NCBI GenBank assembly: GCA_963665765.1
Contig: OY762464.1
Coordinates: 2,666,001 to 2,730,000 of the forward strand
Source: Bin76 sp963665765
Lineage (GTDB): Bacteria; Actinomycetota; Acidimicrobiia; Spongiisociales; ZC4RG35
Direction: 5' to 3'
Length of the DNA: 64,000 nucleotides
In this document: positions 17,532-26,524 of the stretch, one piece after another
Layout of the letters: each line of letters opens with the position of its first letter
Position numbering within the stretch: the first letter of the stretch is position 1
Translations under genes and position numbers: made by a program
The notes under the pieces: generated by a model
Database searches by the model: none
The model's input: only the letters and a program-made list of their open reading frames with translations
Told to the model about the DNA's origin: nothing

Positions 17532-19514
17532 TCACATGTGATCTATGGCGAAGTCCTGAAATCGATCCTGGTGGGTCGACCATTGCAGTTCGACTCTGGT
17601 GACGACGGCGTGGCGCGGCCCTCGAGAGAGCCAATCGGATAGTTCTTCCAAACGACCGCGGCGGCCTTCGGCCAGCACCAGAACGGTCCCGTCCTCCTGA
17701 TTGGATACTCTTCCGGCGATTCGCAGACGCCTTGCCCGGGTGACCACCGCCCATCGGAATCCTACGCCCTGTACCCGCCCCCGGACCACTGCCTCCAAAC
17801 GAGCCCGACGAGAGGTCGTCCAGATTCCACTCAGGATCTCTCGCACCTCCGCCGCGTCGGTGGCCACCAAGCATTGGGCGGCTACTTTCCGGCAACTTTC
17901 CATATCCAACGAGCGAACGCGCGCCTTGATGATGGGCACCGAGGGAATGGCTACCGATAGCTCATTTACCCCCAACCCGATCAGCACGGGAACCGCCTGG
18001 GGATCGCCGGCCATCGCCCCGCACACTCCGACCCAGCGCTGGTGTTGCTCGGCCGCCGAAGTGGTCTCGGCGATGAGACGGAGAACGGCCGGATCGAAGG
18101 GGTCGGCGAGATCAGCCACCTCCCGGTTGGTGCGGTCCACCGCCAGGGTGTACTGGGTGAGGTCATTGGTCCCGATCGAAAAGAAATCGATGTCGGGCGC
18201 CAGCCGGTCGGCGATAAGCGCTGCCGAGGGGACTTCGATCATGATTCCCACTTGATAATCGGTGGAGTAGTCCAGTCCGTCGGCTGTCAGAGACCGTTCG
18301 GCTTCGGTCAGTGCTGCCCGAAACGCCAACAGTTCGGCCCTTCCCGCCACCATGGGGGCCATGATTCCCAGCCGACCGGCGCTTCCGGCGCGGAGCAGGG
18401 CTCGCAACTGGGCATGCATCATCTCGGGGCGGGCCAGGGTGAGCCGGATCCCTCGCAGACCCAGGAAGGGATTGAGTTCCTCTCCGATCTCGATGCCGGG
18501 AACCTGCTTGTCTCCCCCCACATCCAGGGTACGCACCACCACCAGATGGTCTCCGAAGGTTGATAGCACCGCCCGGTAGGCCTCGTATTGTTCCTCTTCG
18601 GAGATAGGACGGGTCCTGTCCAGGAACAGGAACTCGGTGCGGAACAATCCCACCCCTTCGGCGCCCAACTCCACCGCCCGGGGAGCGTCCTCGTCGGATC
18701 CGATGTTGGCGGCCACCTCGATTCGCGTCCCGTCGCGGGTGACCGCCGGTTTGTGAGCCTGCTCGGCCGCGCCCTCGCGGGCGCGTCGCAGTTCCTCTTG
18801 TTGACCGCGCAGTCGATCGACAACCTCCGGGGAGGGATCGATATAAACCTGCCCGGTGTCGCCGTCAAAGGCCATCAGGTCGCCGGGCTCGAGGGAGGGC
18901 AGATTGACCCCCACCACCGCCGGCAGTGCCATGCCGCGGGCGAAGACGGCGATGTGGGAAGTGGCGCTTCCTTCCTCGGTGCACAATCCAAGGGCCATGC
19001 CAGGTGGAATGGTGGCCGTCTCGGAAGGGAAAAAGTCGGATGCCACCAACACCGAGGGCGTGGTCAGGTGGTCCCAGGTTTCGAGGGGAAGTCCCAGAAT
19101 CGACTTCAGAAGCTGGGTGCCCACGTCGCGGACATCGGCGGCGCGGGCTGCCAGGTATTCGTCATCCAAGGACTCCAGCATGGCGGCGGACTCCTCGGTC
19201 ACCTGCAATGTGGCCGCTTCGGCGCACAGGGAGTCATCTTCGATGAGCGTTCGGATTTCGCCGGTGAATTCAGGGTCTTCCAGCAGGAGAAGATGTGCTC
19301 CGATCACCTCGGCCTCTTCGGACTCCTCACCGTGGAGTTCTTGAAGCCCGATCAGCCTTTCCCGGACGGTTGCTTCGCCGACGGTCAGTTTCTCGATCTC
19401 GGCGGTCGGGTCGTCCACCCGGCGGGAGGTGACATCGGGGAGGGTGGATGAATGCAGGTAGACAGGCCCAATGGCGATTCCGGGCGAAGCCCCGATGCCG
19501 GTTCGTTCAATCAT
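17532..19514 (-). CDS. ptsI: PTS Enzyme I fused to a C-terminal acylphosphatase domain
   Basis: Residues 1-559 form a complete phosphoenolpyruvate-protein phosphotransferase. The phosphorylated H187 lies in EGSATSHIAVFARG. The PEP-binding barrel has GLFRTEFLF, a G-T-N-D-L-T-Q-Y motif and C498 in VCGAMAGDP. A linker of about ten residues leads to residues 570-660, an acylphosphatase domain with G-R-V-Q-G-V-G-F-R (catalytic R587) and G-R-V-S-N-Q-E-D-G-T-V (catalytic N605). Enzyme I normally ends near residue 570. Both active sites appear intact and the joint shows no stop codon or repeat. Acylphosphatases hydrolyse carboxyl phosphates; what this domain does beside a phosphohistidine relay is unknown. 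The ATG overlaps the COG4091-like gene stop by four bases. Confidence 0.92.
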   Translation of the reverse strand: MIERTGIGASPGIAIGPVYLHSSTLPDVTSRRVDDPTAEIEKLTVGEATVRERLIGLQELHGEESEEAEVIGAHLLLLEDPEFTGEIRTLIEDDSLCAEAATLQVTEESAAMLESLDDEYLAARAADVRDVGTQLLKSILGLPLETWDHLTTPSVLVASDFFPSETATIPPGMALGLCTEEGSATSHIAVFARGMALPAVVGVNLPSLEPGDLMAFDGDTGQVYIDPSPEVVDRLRGQQEELRRAREGAAEQAHKPAVTRDGTRIEVAANIGSDEDAPRAVELGAEGVGLFRTEFLFLDRTRPISEEEQYEAYRAVLSTFGDHLVVVRTLDVGGDKQVPGIEIGEELNPFLGLRGIRLTLARPEMMHAQLRALLRAGSAGRLGIMAPMVAGRAELLAFRAALTEAERSLTADGLDYSTDYQVGIMIEVPSAALIADRLAPDIDFFSIGTNDLTQYTLAVDRTNREVADLADPFDPAVLRLIAETTSAAEQHQRWVGVCGAMAGDPQAVPVLIGLGVNELSVAIPSVPIIKARVRSLDMESCRKVAAQCLVATDAAEVREILSGIWTTSRRARLEAVVRGRVQGVGFRWAVVTRARRLRIAGRVSNQEDGTVLVLAEGRRGRLEELSDWLSRGPRHAVVTRVELQWSTHQDRFQDFAIDHM

Positions 19515-20800
19515 ATTTGGTCTCCGATAAGTGAATCCTGCCGGCGCCGCAACGACACTATATGTGAAGATTCGTCCAGGCTCACGTCACGGAAAGTGAG
19601 GGGCTCCCCGGCTTTCACCGGCGAAGTCACCACCGCGGCGGGCGCCAACCCAATAGGTAGGAATCGTTCTCTGGCCGCTGGCTCGGCCTTTTCGATCATG
19701 CCATATACACGGTACCCGCCCAGGTCGTCAATCGTCTCCCCTACGGTCAGGTTTCGTTTGGCGAAAGCCACGGTTTCGGCGGTGGGAGGATGATCGGTGG
19801 CCAGGGTGGTCTCTTCGGACAGAACCGCCCGGGCGATGGAGATCGGGGTCTCGAGGTTGGCCAGATGGTAGGGACGGTAGAGCGCATAGCAGGGTCCGGG
19901 TCCCATGGACAGGTAGCCCAGGTCGCGGACCAGTTTGGGGTGATCGGTGGTGAACACCACGAAGACCCCGGGAGCTATTCCTCGTCCGTAGTCCACCCGG
20001 CCCGGCCCCGACAGCACGCCGCCTTGGGAGGAGGGGACATAGGTGGAGGCGATGGTGTCGACTGTGACCGAGGGGCCGTGCATACCCCGCACGTCCGGGG
20101 TGAACCCGATTCCGTTGGCCAGGGAAGTCATCTCCACCATGGTCTTGGTGCCGTCCACGAAAGATGCCAGCATCTTGGGGTTCATGCGGCGCTTGCGGGC
20201 GGTTTCGGCCACTGTCTCGGGGGTGGCGGTTCGATCCAGTCGATTGTTCTTGCCCTTTCCGGCGCTCACCACCGGAAAGCCCAGGGAAGCGACGAAGTCA
20301 TAGATTTCCATGATCGCTCCCGGCTCGTCGCCGCCCGACAGGGTGTAGACCACCCCCGCTTCCTCTGCCATCCGACGCAGGACATACCCCACGGTGGCGT
20401 CGGTCTCCACATTCATCTGCAGAACATGTTTTCCTGCGGCGATGGCCCCCCGGGCCACCCGGGCGCCCACTTCCGGCACGCCGGTGGCCTCCACCGAGAT
20501 ATCGATCGGCTCGCACCATGCCAGCGAGATGTTCGAGGTGGCCACCCGCCGCCCGTCGGAGAGAGCGGAGACCGCCCGGTCGGGGTCATCGGTCTCCACC
20601 ACCGTCGCTGCGGGGACACCCGCCGATGCGAAAGCCCGGATCGCCCGTTGGGGAGCGGTGTCCACCACCACGCTCGGTTCCATGCCGGCCATCTGCTCCA
20701 GCACCACCGCCAGGCCCTCTCCCATCTGCCCGGCGCCCACCATCCCCACCCGGATTTTGCCTCCGCTTTGTTCCAGTTTCCGAAGGCGACGATGAAGCAT
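19511..20800 (-). CDS. Homoserine-dehydrogenase-like oxidoreductase with SAF domain (COG4091 type)
   Basis: The 429-residue product has an N-terminal Rossmann fold (V-G-M-V-G-A-G-Q-M-G at about residues 18-27). A central catalytic domain contains S-G-G-D-E-P-G-A. The C-terminal region, from about residue 345, has the character of a SAF domain (G-L-A-P-A-A-V-V-T-S-P-V-K-A-G-E-P-L). COG4091 proteins are annotated as predicted homoserine dehydrogenases, but related members act on sugar acids or branched sugars, so the substrate is open. It is translationally coupled to ptsI (ATGA overlap) and to the phosphatase gene upstream (TAATG). This suggests the three proteins serve one carbohydrate-related function. 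Confidence 0.8.
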   Translation of the reverse strand: MLHRRLRKLEQSGGKIRVGMVGAGQMGEGLAVVLEQMAGMEPSVVVDTAPQRAIRAFASAGVPAATVVETDDPDRAVSALSDGRRVATSNISLAWCEPIDISVEATGVPEVGARVARGAIAAGKHVLQMNVETDATVGYVLRRMAEEAGVVYTLSGGDEPGAIMEIYDFVASLGFPVVSAGKGKNNRLDRTATPETVAETARKRRMNPKMLASFVDGTKTMVEMTSLANGIGFTPDVRGMHGPSVTVDTIASTYVPSSQGGVLSGPGRVDYGRGIAPGVFVVFTTDHPKLVRDLGYLSMGPGPCYALYRPYHLANLETPISIARAVLSEETTLATDHPPTAETVAFAKRNLTVGETIDDLGGYRVYGMIEKAEPAARERFLPIGLAPAAVVTSPVKAGEPLTFRDVSLDESSHIVSLRRRQDSLIGDQI

Positions 20801-21630
20801 TAGGAGTCTCCTGCCAGCGTTTGGAGAAAATGGTTATGGATCAGGCCATTGCTGGCCACCACGAAGGGAGTCCCGGTTCCAACCGGATCACCAGCCTGAT
20901 CGGTTACTTTGCCACCTGCTTCCAGAACCATCAGCACACCCGCTCCCATGTCCCACGGAGAGAGATCCTCCTCCCAATAGCCGTCCAGTCTCCCGGAGGC
21001 CACCATGCACAGATCCAAGGACGCCGCTCCCAAACGCCGGATACCCTGGGCCGTTTCCAACACCCTTCGAAAGCGGGTGTCGCAGACAGCGGTGCGTTCC
21101 GCCCGGTTATACGGGAAGCCGGTGACCACCAGGGCACTGCCCAAGTCGTCGGTGCCGCTTACCTCCAGCCTCGACCCGTTGCGCCAAGCCCCCTCCCCGG
21201 CGACGACGGTGTATCGGTCTCCGGTGGTGATGTTCACCACCACCCCCACCGTTGGGACGTTATCGATCCACAGGGCCACCGACACCGCCATCCAGGGGAA
21301 ACCGTGAACGTAATTGGTGGTTCCGTCCAGAGGATCGATCAGCCACACCCGGCCCTGGTCAGAAGGATCATCGACCATTTTCTCCTCGGTCACTATCGCA
21401 TCCCCGGGGCAAAGTCGGGAGAGCGAGTCGATGATGGCCTGTTCCGACAGAAGATCGGCCTGGGTAACCGGATCAGCGTCAGCCTTGAAAGAAAGCCCCA
21501 CGGATCGGTGGCCAGTCGCCCGCACCACCTCGGCGCCGGCTTGAGCGGAAGCCAACGCGATCGCCAGATCAGAACGCTCCGAATCCCAGGATCCGGCCTC
21601 TGTCACACCCCTCGCACTATCTTTGATCAC
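20800..21630 (-). CDS. Inositol-monophosphatase family protein
   Basis: The 276-residue product has the family metal-binding motifs: V-T-E-E early, W-L-I-D-P-L-D-G-T-T-N-Y-V-H-G-F-P in the middle, and the distal L-S-P-W-D-M-G-A-G. Such enzymes remove phosphate from inositol, histidinol, fructose-1,6-bisphosphate or related compounds, and sequence alone does not decide which. It is the first gene of the minus-strand operon with the COG4091-like enzyme and Enzyme I. It begins two bases from the divergent mcrB start, so the two promoters must overlap or lie inside the coding regions. Confidence 0.88.
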   Translation of the reverse strand: MIKDSARGVTEAGSWDSERSDLAIALASAQAGAEVVRATGHRSVGLSFKADADPVTQADLLSEQAIIDSLSRLCPGDAIVTEEKMVDDPSDQGRVWLIDPLDGTTNYVHGFPWMAVSVALWIDNVPTVGVVVNITTGDRYTVVAGEGAWRNGSRLEVSGTDDLGSALVVTGFPYNRAERTAVCDTRFRRVLETAQGIRRLGAASLDLCMVASGRLDGYWEEDLSPWDMGAGVLMVLEAGGKVTDQAGDPVGTGTPFVVASNGLIHNHFLQTLAGDS

Positions 21631-21632
21631 TG

Positions 21633-23861
21633 ATGGCTGATAGTAACTCCGAACTCGAACTGGACTTCCGCCGCCGCTGGTACGAGGCGCACCGCCGCCG
21701 ATATGAGCAGAATGTGGCAGAAGTGGTGGAGCAGAAAGAAATACAGCGAGAATTGAACGCCGCGGCCGAAGAGGGTCTGGAAATAATAGACGCTCTCCAG
21801 AAAAGCAATGATATCGAAGCCTTTATAGAGTCTCTCCGGTCTTGGTTGCAGCATAAGGCGAGACCTTTCAACAATTTCGGCCAGATGTTTATGAATCAAG
21901 TAGTCAACTATTCCACCGAGCCAGCAGAGACGGCCCGGCTTCTTTCCGAAGTGCTAGAGGTTCCGTCCACTGAAGAGGAGGCCCTTTCGAAAATAGGACA
22001 GCTCCTGAAGTATGTAGAAACTGTGAAGAAAAAGGGCCATCCTGCGCCGAGAAGGGTGCCATTTTGCCTCTCATTTTTCTGGTCGCTGGCGAAGGATTCT
22101 CCCTGGCCAGTGCTGTGGGCAAGTGCCGCGCAATTTGCTGAATACCTGACAGGTCAACAACTTCCCGCCAATCCCTTGCACCTTTATCCCACCTACATGG
22201 ACCTAGTGGGAGAACTTGACCGAGATTACCGACAGTTTGAGAGGGTGGCTTCTTGGTGGAAAAGCAGAAAGCTGTTACTGGTAGACGCCGTATTGATGGA
22301 CAGGTGTCAGTTCGGGAGGGATTGGGACGCAAGTAAGTCCAGCCAAATCGAAGCCAACGCCGAAGTGTTGCTGAAGACGGTCCGTTATTGGGGCGATGTT
22401 CTTAGACCCGAAGTGGAGGAGATTCTTGAAGGAAAGTGGCAAACCAAGGTTCCACCCCTTAACTGGTCGAAAGATCGACCTAGAGGCGATGGTTATGTGA
22501 TATTCTGCTCTCAGGAGCAACCACTGGGGCCCGGGATTCTGGTAGGAGTGAACGAGAGGGGTCTGTATGTGGGAGCCGATAGCGGTTTGGGTGGGGCGGG
22601 ATGGATATTCGAGGCTGAAAAGACTATGGAGTCTTGGACAATAGAAGGCTATGAATTGATCACTTCACATCGGTCCGTTCGGAAGACTCCGCATCAGTTC
22701 GGATGGAGACCCGATCAGATCAAATACGGACGACATTGGGGGAAGAAAGACTTGCCTGTTGATCTCCGCGAGGCGGTTTTATCTGCGACTAAGGATCTCC
22801 GTTCCCAAGTAAAGGATTTGAGCGATCGATACAGAGAGTTCGAATCACAGGGAGCGGGTCTATCTAATGGAGGGGAGGACCCTCCTCCTCTACAAACACC
22901 GGATGGTCCTCCTCCCCCCTCACCTGAGGCTATAGCCGGACTGGCAGAGGAGCTCTTGGTTGATCCCGAGGATCTATGGATGGTCATCGAGCTCTTGGAT
23001 GACAAGAGCCAGGTTATTTTGTACGGCCCGCCGGGGACCGGCAAGACATTTCTGGCCAAACATTTGGCAGAGTGTTTGGCGCCTGAGGACTCTCAGCGGG
23101 CTTTCGTGCAGTTCCATCCGTCCATGTCTTACGAGGACTTCTTCGAGGGGTATCGGCCTGGAACCGGAGCTGATGGGACAATGGTCTACCAGCTGACCTC
23201 CGGCCCTTTACGTAACATCGCCCAACGCGCAACTGAAAACCCAGACCAGCGGCACATTTTGATCATCGACGAGATCAACCGGGCCAATCTTCCCAAGGTG
23301 CTGGGGGAGTTGCTGTTTTTGCTGGAATACCGGGAGGAGACGGTGTTGCCCCTCTATCGGCCGTCGGAGCCATTCGGATTGCCTTCCAATCTGTGGTTAA
23401 TCGGCACCATGAACACCGCTGACCGTTCGATCGCTCTGGTGGATGCCGCGTTGCGGCGGCGATTTCACTTTGTGCCATTCTTTCCTCATCAAGGTTTGAT
23501 GAAGGGTCTGCTGGAGCGCTGGCTAGAAGAAAAAGGAGAGCATGCCTGGGTGGGGGAGTTGGTGGCAAAGGTTAATCAGGAGCTATCCGAGGAGTTGGGC
23601 GGCCCGCATCTGCAGCTGGGACCCAGTCATTTCATGAAACCGGGGATCAGCAACCTCGAGACCGGAAAACTTAGAATGGTGTGGCGATACACGATAGAGC
23701 CGTTCATGGAGGAGCAGTTTTTCGACGACCCTGATCGAATCCAACGCTTTCGTTTGGAAAACGTCCTCATGCGACATCGGTCCAGGGAGAGTGATCAACC
23801 CCAAGGAGAAGAGAGCCAGGGTGCAGGGAGGAGTGATGGAAAACCCGCTGAGGCTAGCTGA
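21633..23861 (+). CDS. mcrB: McrB-like AAA+ GTPase of a McrBC restriction system
   Basis: The 742-residue product has a long N-terminal part of no recognised family (residues 1-430), with an early Arg/Glu-rich helix, and then an McrB-type AAA+ domain. Walker A is GPPGTGKT (465-472), Walker B is LIIDEIN with D546 and E547, and the M-N-T-A-D-R-S sensor segment is characteristic of McrB. In McrBC the motor translocates DNA marked by modified bases and activates McrC. The N-terminal region should be the DNA recognition part and is likely specific to this system. The gene overlaps mcrC by 26 bases. Codon use here is less GC-rich at the start than in neighbours, which fits a transferred defence gene. 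Confidence 0.88.
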   Translation: MADSNSELELDFRRRWYEAHRRRYEQNVAEVVEQKEIQRELNAAAEEGLEIIDALQKSNDIEAFIESLRSWLQHKARPFNNFGQMFMNQVVNYSTEPAETARLLSEVLEVPSTEEEALSKIGQLLKYVETVKKKGHPAPRRVPFCLSFFWSLAKDSPWPVLWASAAQFAEYLTGQQLPANPLHLYPTYMDLVGELDRDYRQFERVASWWKSRKLLLVDAVLMDRCQFGRDWDASKSSQIEANAEVLLKTVRYWGDVLRPEVEEILEGKWQTKVPPLNWSKDRPRGDGYVIFCSQEQPLGPGILVGVNERGLYVGADSGLGGAGWIFEAEKTMESWTIEGYELITSHRSVRKTPHQFGWRPDQIKYGRHWGKKDLPVDLREAVLSATKDLRSQVKDLSDRYREFESQGAGLSNGGEDPPPLQTPDGPPPPSPEAIAGLAEELLVDPEDLWMVIELLDDKSQVILYGPPGTGKTFLAKHLAECLAPEDSQRAFVQFHPSMSYEDFFEGYRPGTGADGTMVYQLTSGPLRNIAQRATENPDQRHILIIDEINRANLPKVLGELLFLLEYREETVLPLYRPSEPFGLPSNLWLIGTMNTADRSIALVDAALRRRFHFVPFFPHQGLMKGLLERWLEEKGEHAWVGELVAKVNQELSEELGGPHLQLGPSHFMKPGISNLETGKLRMVWRYTIEPFMEEQFFDDPDRIQRFRLENVLMRHRSRESDQPQGEESQGAGRSDGKPAEAS

Positions 23862-25053
23862 ATACCAGACTGGTCCTCCTATCCGGCTGTCTCGATCTCA
23901 GGCTATGGGACTCAACGACACCGGTTACGTTGCCGTGGCGCCTGCCCCTGAGCCGGGATGGTGGAAGGTCACCGCCGGGCATCATGTCGGAACTCTGGTA
24001 ATCGAGGATTTGCGGATCTACATCGAACCGAAAATCAGACTTGAGAACCTCTTTCTCTTGCTGGGAGTGGGGTTGAGAGAAACCGACTGGGGGAAGGCCG
24101 CCGCCCAGTTTGCCCTGGACCGAGATCTGCTCCCGGCGGTGATTTCTTTCTTTACCCGGGCGGTTGATCTCACCCTCCGAAGGGGGGTTTACCGGTCCTA
24201 TCGAGAAGAACGCGCTCGGGTTCAGACCATACGAGGACGAATCGATATCCCGGCACAGATGGCTCGATCCGGGATAGTGTATCCGGTTGACTGCCGGTTT
24301 GATGAGTACACCGCTGATGTGGCCGAGAACCGCTATCTGAAGACGGCCGTGCTGAGAGCCCTTCGAGTTCCCGGAGTGCTGCCCGAAGACCGTCGCCGGC
24401 TACACCGGATATTGCTCACTCTCGAGGAAGTGAGCAATCTGGCCGTGCGACCTGAGCTGTTGGATCGCATCGGCTTTAACCGGCTCAACACTCACTACGA
24501 ACCCTCTCTTCGTCTGGCCAGACTGTTGTTGGAGAACCTGACGCTTCAGGACGACCCGGGGGATACGCAGGCGCTGTCGTTCATGGTTGATATGAATTTC
24601 CTCTTCGAGCGGTACATCACAGACCGACTCCAACGGGCTCTCCGGGGCGCTTTGGATGTGAAACCGCAGCCTGCGACTGCGTTGGATCATGCTCGCAGCT
24701 TGGTCGTTTATCCCGATCTAGTGTTCAGTCGGGGCGGAAAACCGCGGTTTGTCTCCGATGTCAAATACAAACTGGCGGAGCGCCAGCGGGATCTTCCCAC
24801 CTCCGACCACTACCAGCTTCTCGCCTACACCACAATCTTGAACCTCCCCGAAGGCGCTTTGATCTACTGCCGGGACTCAGATCAACCGGGGTCAGGGCAT
24901 GATTCGATCATCGTCCGTCACGCCCAAAAGACACTTCACGCCTGGGGGTTGGACATGTCCGGCCCACCAATCGAGGTCGAGGCTGAAATAAAGAAGCTGG
25001 CACAATGGATAGCCAACCGGGCGACCTCTGGGGCGGTGGCTGAAGCTGCCTAG
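23836..25053 (+). CDS. mcrC: McrC-like restriction endonuclease subunit
   Basis: The product of about 405 residues has an N-terminal McrB-interaction region and a C-terminal PD-(D/E)xK nuclease core with Y-P-D (D294) and S-D-V-K-Y-K (D308, K310). It should cut DNA when driven by McrB. I chose ATG 23836 because GGAGGA lies four bases upstream; an earlier in-frame ATG at 23791 would add 15 residues inside mcrB. Intact nuclease and ATPase motifs suggest the pair is functional. Confidence 0.88.
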   Translation: MENPLRLAEYQTGPPIRLSRSQAMGLNDTGYVAVAPAPEPGWWKVTAGHHVGTLVIEDLRIYIEPKIRLENLFLLLGVGLRETDWGKAAAQFALDRDLLPAVISFFTRAVDLTLRRGVYRSYREERARVQTIRGRIDIPAQMARSGIVYPVDCRFDEYTADVAENRYLKTAVLRALRVPGVLPEDRRRLHRILLTLEEVSNLAVRPELLDRIGFNRLNTHYEPSLRLARLLLENLTLQDDPGDTQALSFMVDMNFLFERYITDRLQRALRGALDVKPQPATALDHARSLVVYPDLVFSRGGKPRFVSDVKYKLAERQRDLPTSDHYQLLAYTTILNLPEGALIYCRDSDQPGSGHDSIIVRHAQKTLHAWGLDMSGPPIEVEAEIKKLAQWIANRATSGAVAEAA

Positions 25054-25126
25054 TAATACCGGGCGAGTCTCGGCAGGTTAAAGAGGTCGGCTGGCTCGGT
25101 GCGGCACACCACTAGCCTCCCTACAT

Positions 25127-25163
25127 CCTTGCATTTCCGGCGTCTTATGCCATAATTGCAAGG
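25127..25163 (+). promoter_or_regulatory. Promoter and inverted repeat of a probably leaderless gene
   Basis: TTGCAT (25129-25134), a 16-base spacer and CATAAT (25151-25156) form a plausible sigma-70 promoter ending only seven bases before the ATG at 25164, so the transcript may have almost no leader. CCTTGCA (25127-25133) is repeated inverted as TGCAAGG (25157-25163), which places a dyad around the promoter and suggests repression. Confidence 0.4.
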
Positions 25164-26330
25164 ATGATTCCGCGCCGATTGCATCCACAGTTGCACGAAC
25201 TGCTCTCGGAATATCCTGCTGTTGCCTTGATCGGGCCTCGGCAGGTGGGAAAGACGACGTTGGCCTGGCAGATCGCCGAGGCGCTGGACTCGGTCTATCT
25301 CGACTTGGAATCGCCGTCGAATCTCGCCAAGTTGTCCGAACCCGAGCTATATCTGGCCGACCATCGGCATAGGTTGGTCATCCTCGACGAGGTACATAGG
25401 ACACCAGGCCTGTTCCAAGCACTTCGCGGCCTCATAGATCAGGGAAGGCGCAGCGGGCGAGGAGTGGGGCGGTTCCTTCTGCTGGGGTCCGCCTCCATGG
25501 ACCTGCTGCGGCAGTCGGGCGAGAGCCTGGCCGGACGCATCGCCTACCTCGAACTCGGTCCGCTGGATGTGTCGGAGGTGGGGGCGAGCGACTGGGCGTC
25601 CCTTTGGGTGCGAGGTGGATTCCCCGATAGCTTTTTGGCCGCCGACGACCGCAGAAGCTTCCGATGGCGACAGAACTTCATCCGAACCTATCTCGAGCGT
25701 GACATTCCCCAGTTCGGCCGGCGTATCCCCGCCGAGACGCTCAGACGATTCTGGGTAATGCTGGCCCACACCCAGGGAGGACTGCGCAACGCGGCGGCCC
25801 TCGCCCGCGGCCTCGGAGTGAACGGCAAGACCGTCTCCCGCTATCTGGACCTCATGGCCGACCTGCTGCTGGTACGGCGACTGCCACCGTGGCGCAGAAA
25901 CGTCGGGAAGCGTCTGGTCAAGTTCCCGAAGGTTTATGTCCGCGACAGCGGGATCGTGCATGCTCTGCTGGGTCTGATCTCCAAGGAGGACCTCCTGGGT
26001 CATCCCGTGGTCGGGGCAAGCTGGGAGGGGTTTGTTATCGAAACCCTCGTGTCACTGTTACCGGATGGAAGCGAGGCGAGCTATTATCGGTCGTCGGGCG
26101 GAGCGGAGATCGATCTGATCGTGACATTGCCCGGGCGTCGCCCGTGGGCGATCGAGGTGAAGCGGAGCCTCAACCCCCGGCCTCGCAGGGGTTTCCACAG
26201 CGGCTGCCGCGACGTGCGCCCGGAAGCACAATTCGTCGTCTACCCGGGAGTGGAGCGCTACAAGATCACTCCGGATACCGAAGCCATCTCCCTGCCCGAC
26301 CTGGCGCGAGAGGTGAGCCTGCCAACATAA
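25164..26330 (+). CDS. AAA ATPase with DUF4143 domain
   Basis: The 388-residue product has an N-terminal AAA domain with Walker A GPRQVGKT and Walker B L-V-I-L-D-E-V-H. The C-terminal DUF4143 domain has G-x-x-W-E-G-F-V-I-E, the Y-Y-R-S-S-G-G-A-E-I-D-L-I segment and I-E-V-K, which together form a PD-(D/E)xK-like core. Proteins of this type are common in variable gene regions of bacteria and archaea. Their function is not settled. The position directly after mcrBC fits a defence or mobile-region gene. Confidence 0.88.
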   Translation: MIPRRLHPQLHELLSEYPAVALIGPRQVGKTTLAWQIAEALDSVYLDLESPSNLAKLSEPELYLADHRHRLVILDEVHRTPGLFQALRGLIDQGRRSGRGVGRFLLLGSASMDLLRQSGESLAGRIAYLELGPLDVSEVGASDWASLWVRGGFPDSFLAADDRRSFRWRQNFIRTYLERDIPQFGRRIPAETLRRFWVMLAHTQGGLRNAAALARGLGVNGKTVSRYLDLMADLLLVRRLPPWRRNVGKRLVKFPKVYVRDSGIVHALLGLISKEDLLGHPVVGASWEGFVIETLVSLLPDGSEASYYRSSGGAEIDLIVTLPGRRPWAIEVKRSLNPRPRRGFHSGCRDVRPEAQFVVYPGVERYKITPDTEAISLPDLAREVSLPT

Positions 26331-26524
26331 TCCCTCAGGCTTCGATCCGGGTTTACTTGGCCTGGATCCCTGGATCACCGGTGGGTGCCATTTGTGACAG
26401 AACCCGATGACCCGGTTAGAGCGAGAGGCATCAGACGGTCACGCCTATTAAACCCGATGCGTCTCAACCAGCGCTCGCCACGACCCCACGCCTGCGTAGG
26501 CGGGATATTTCTTACTTCTAAGTT

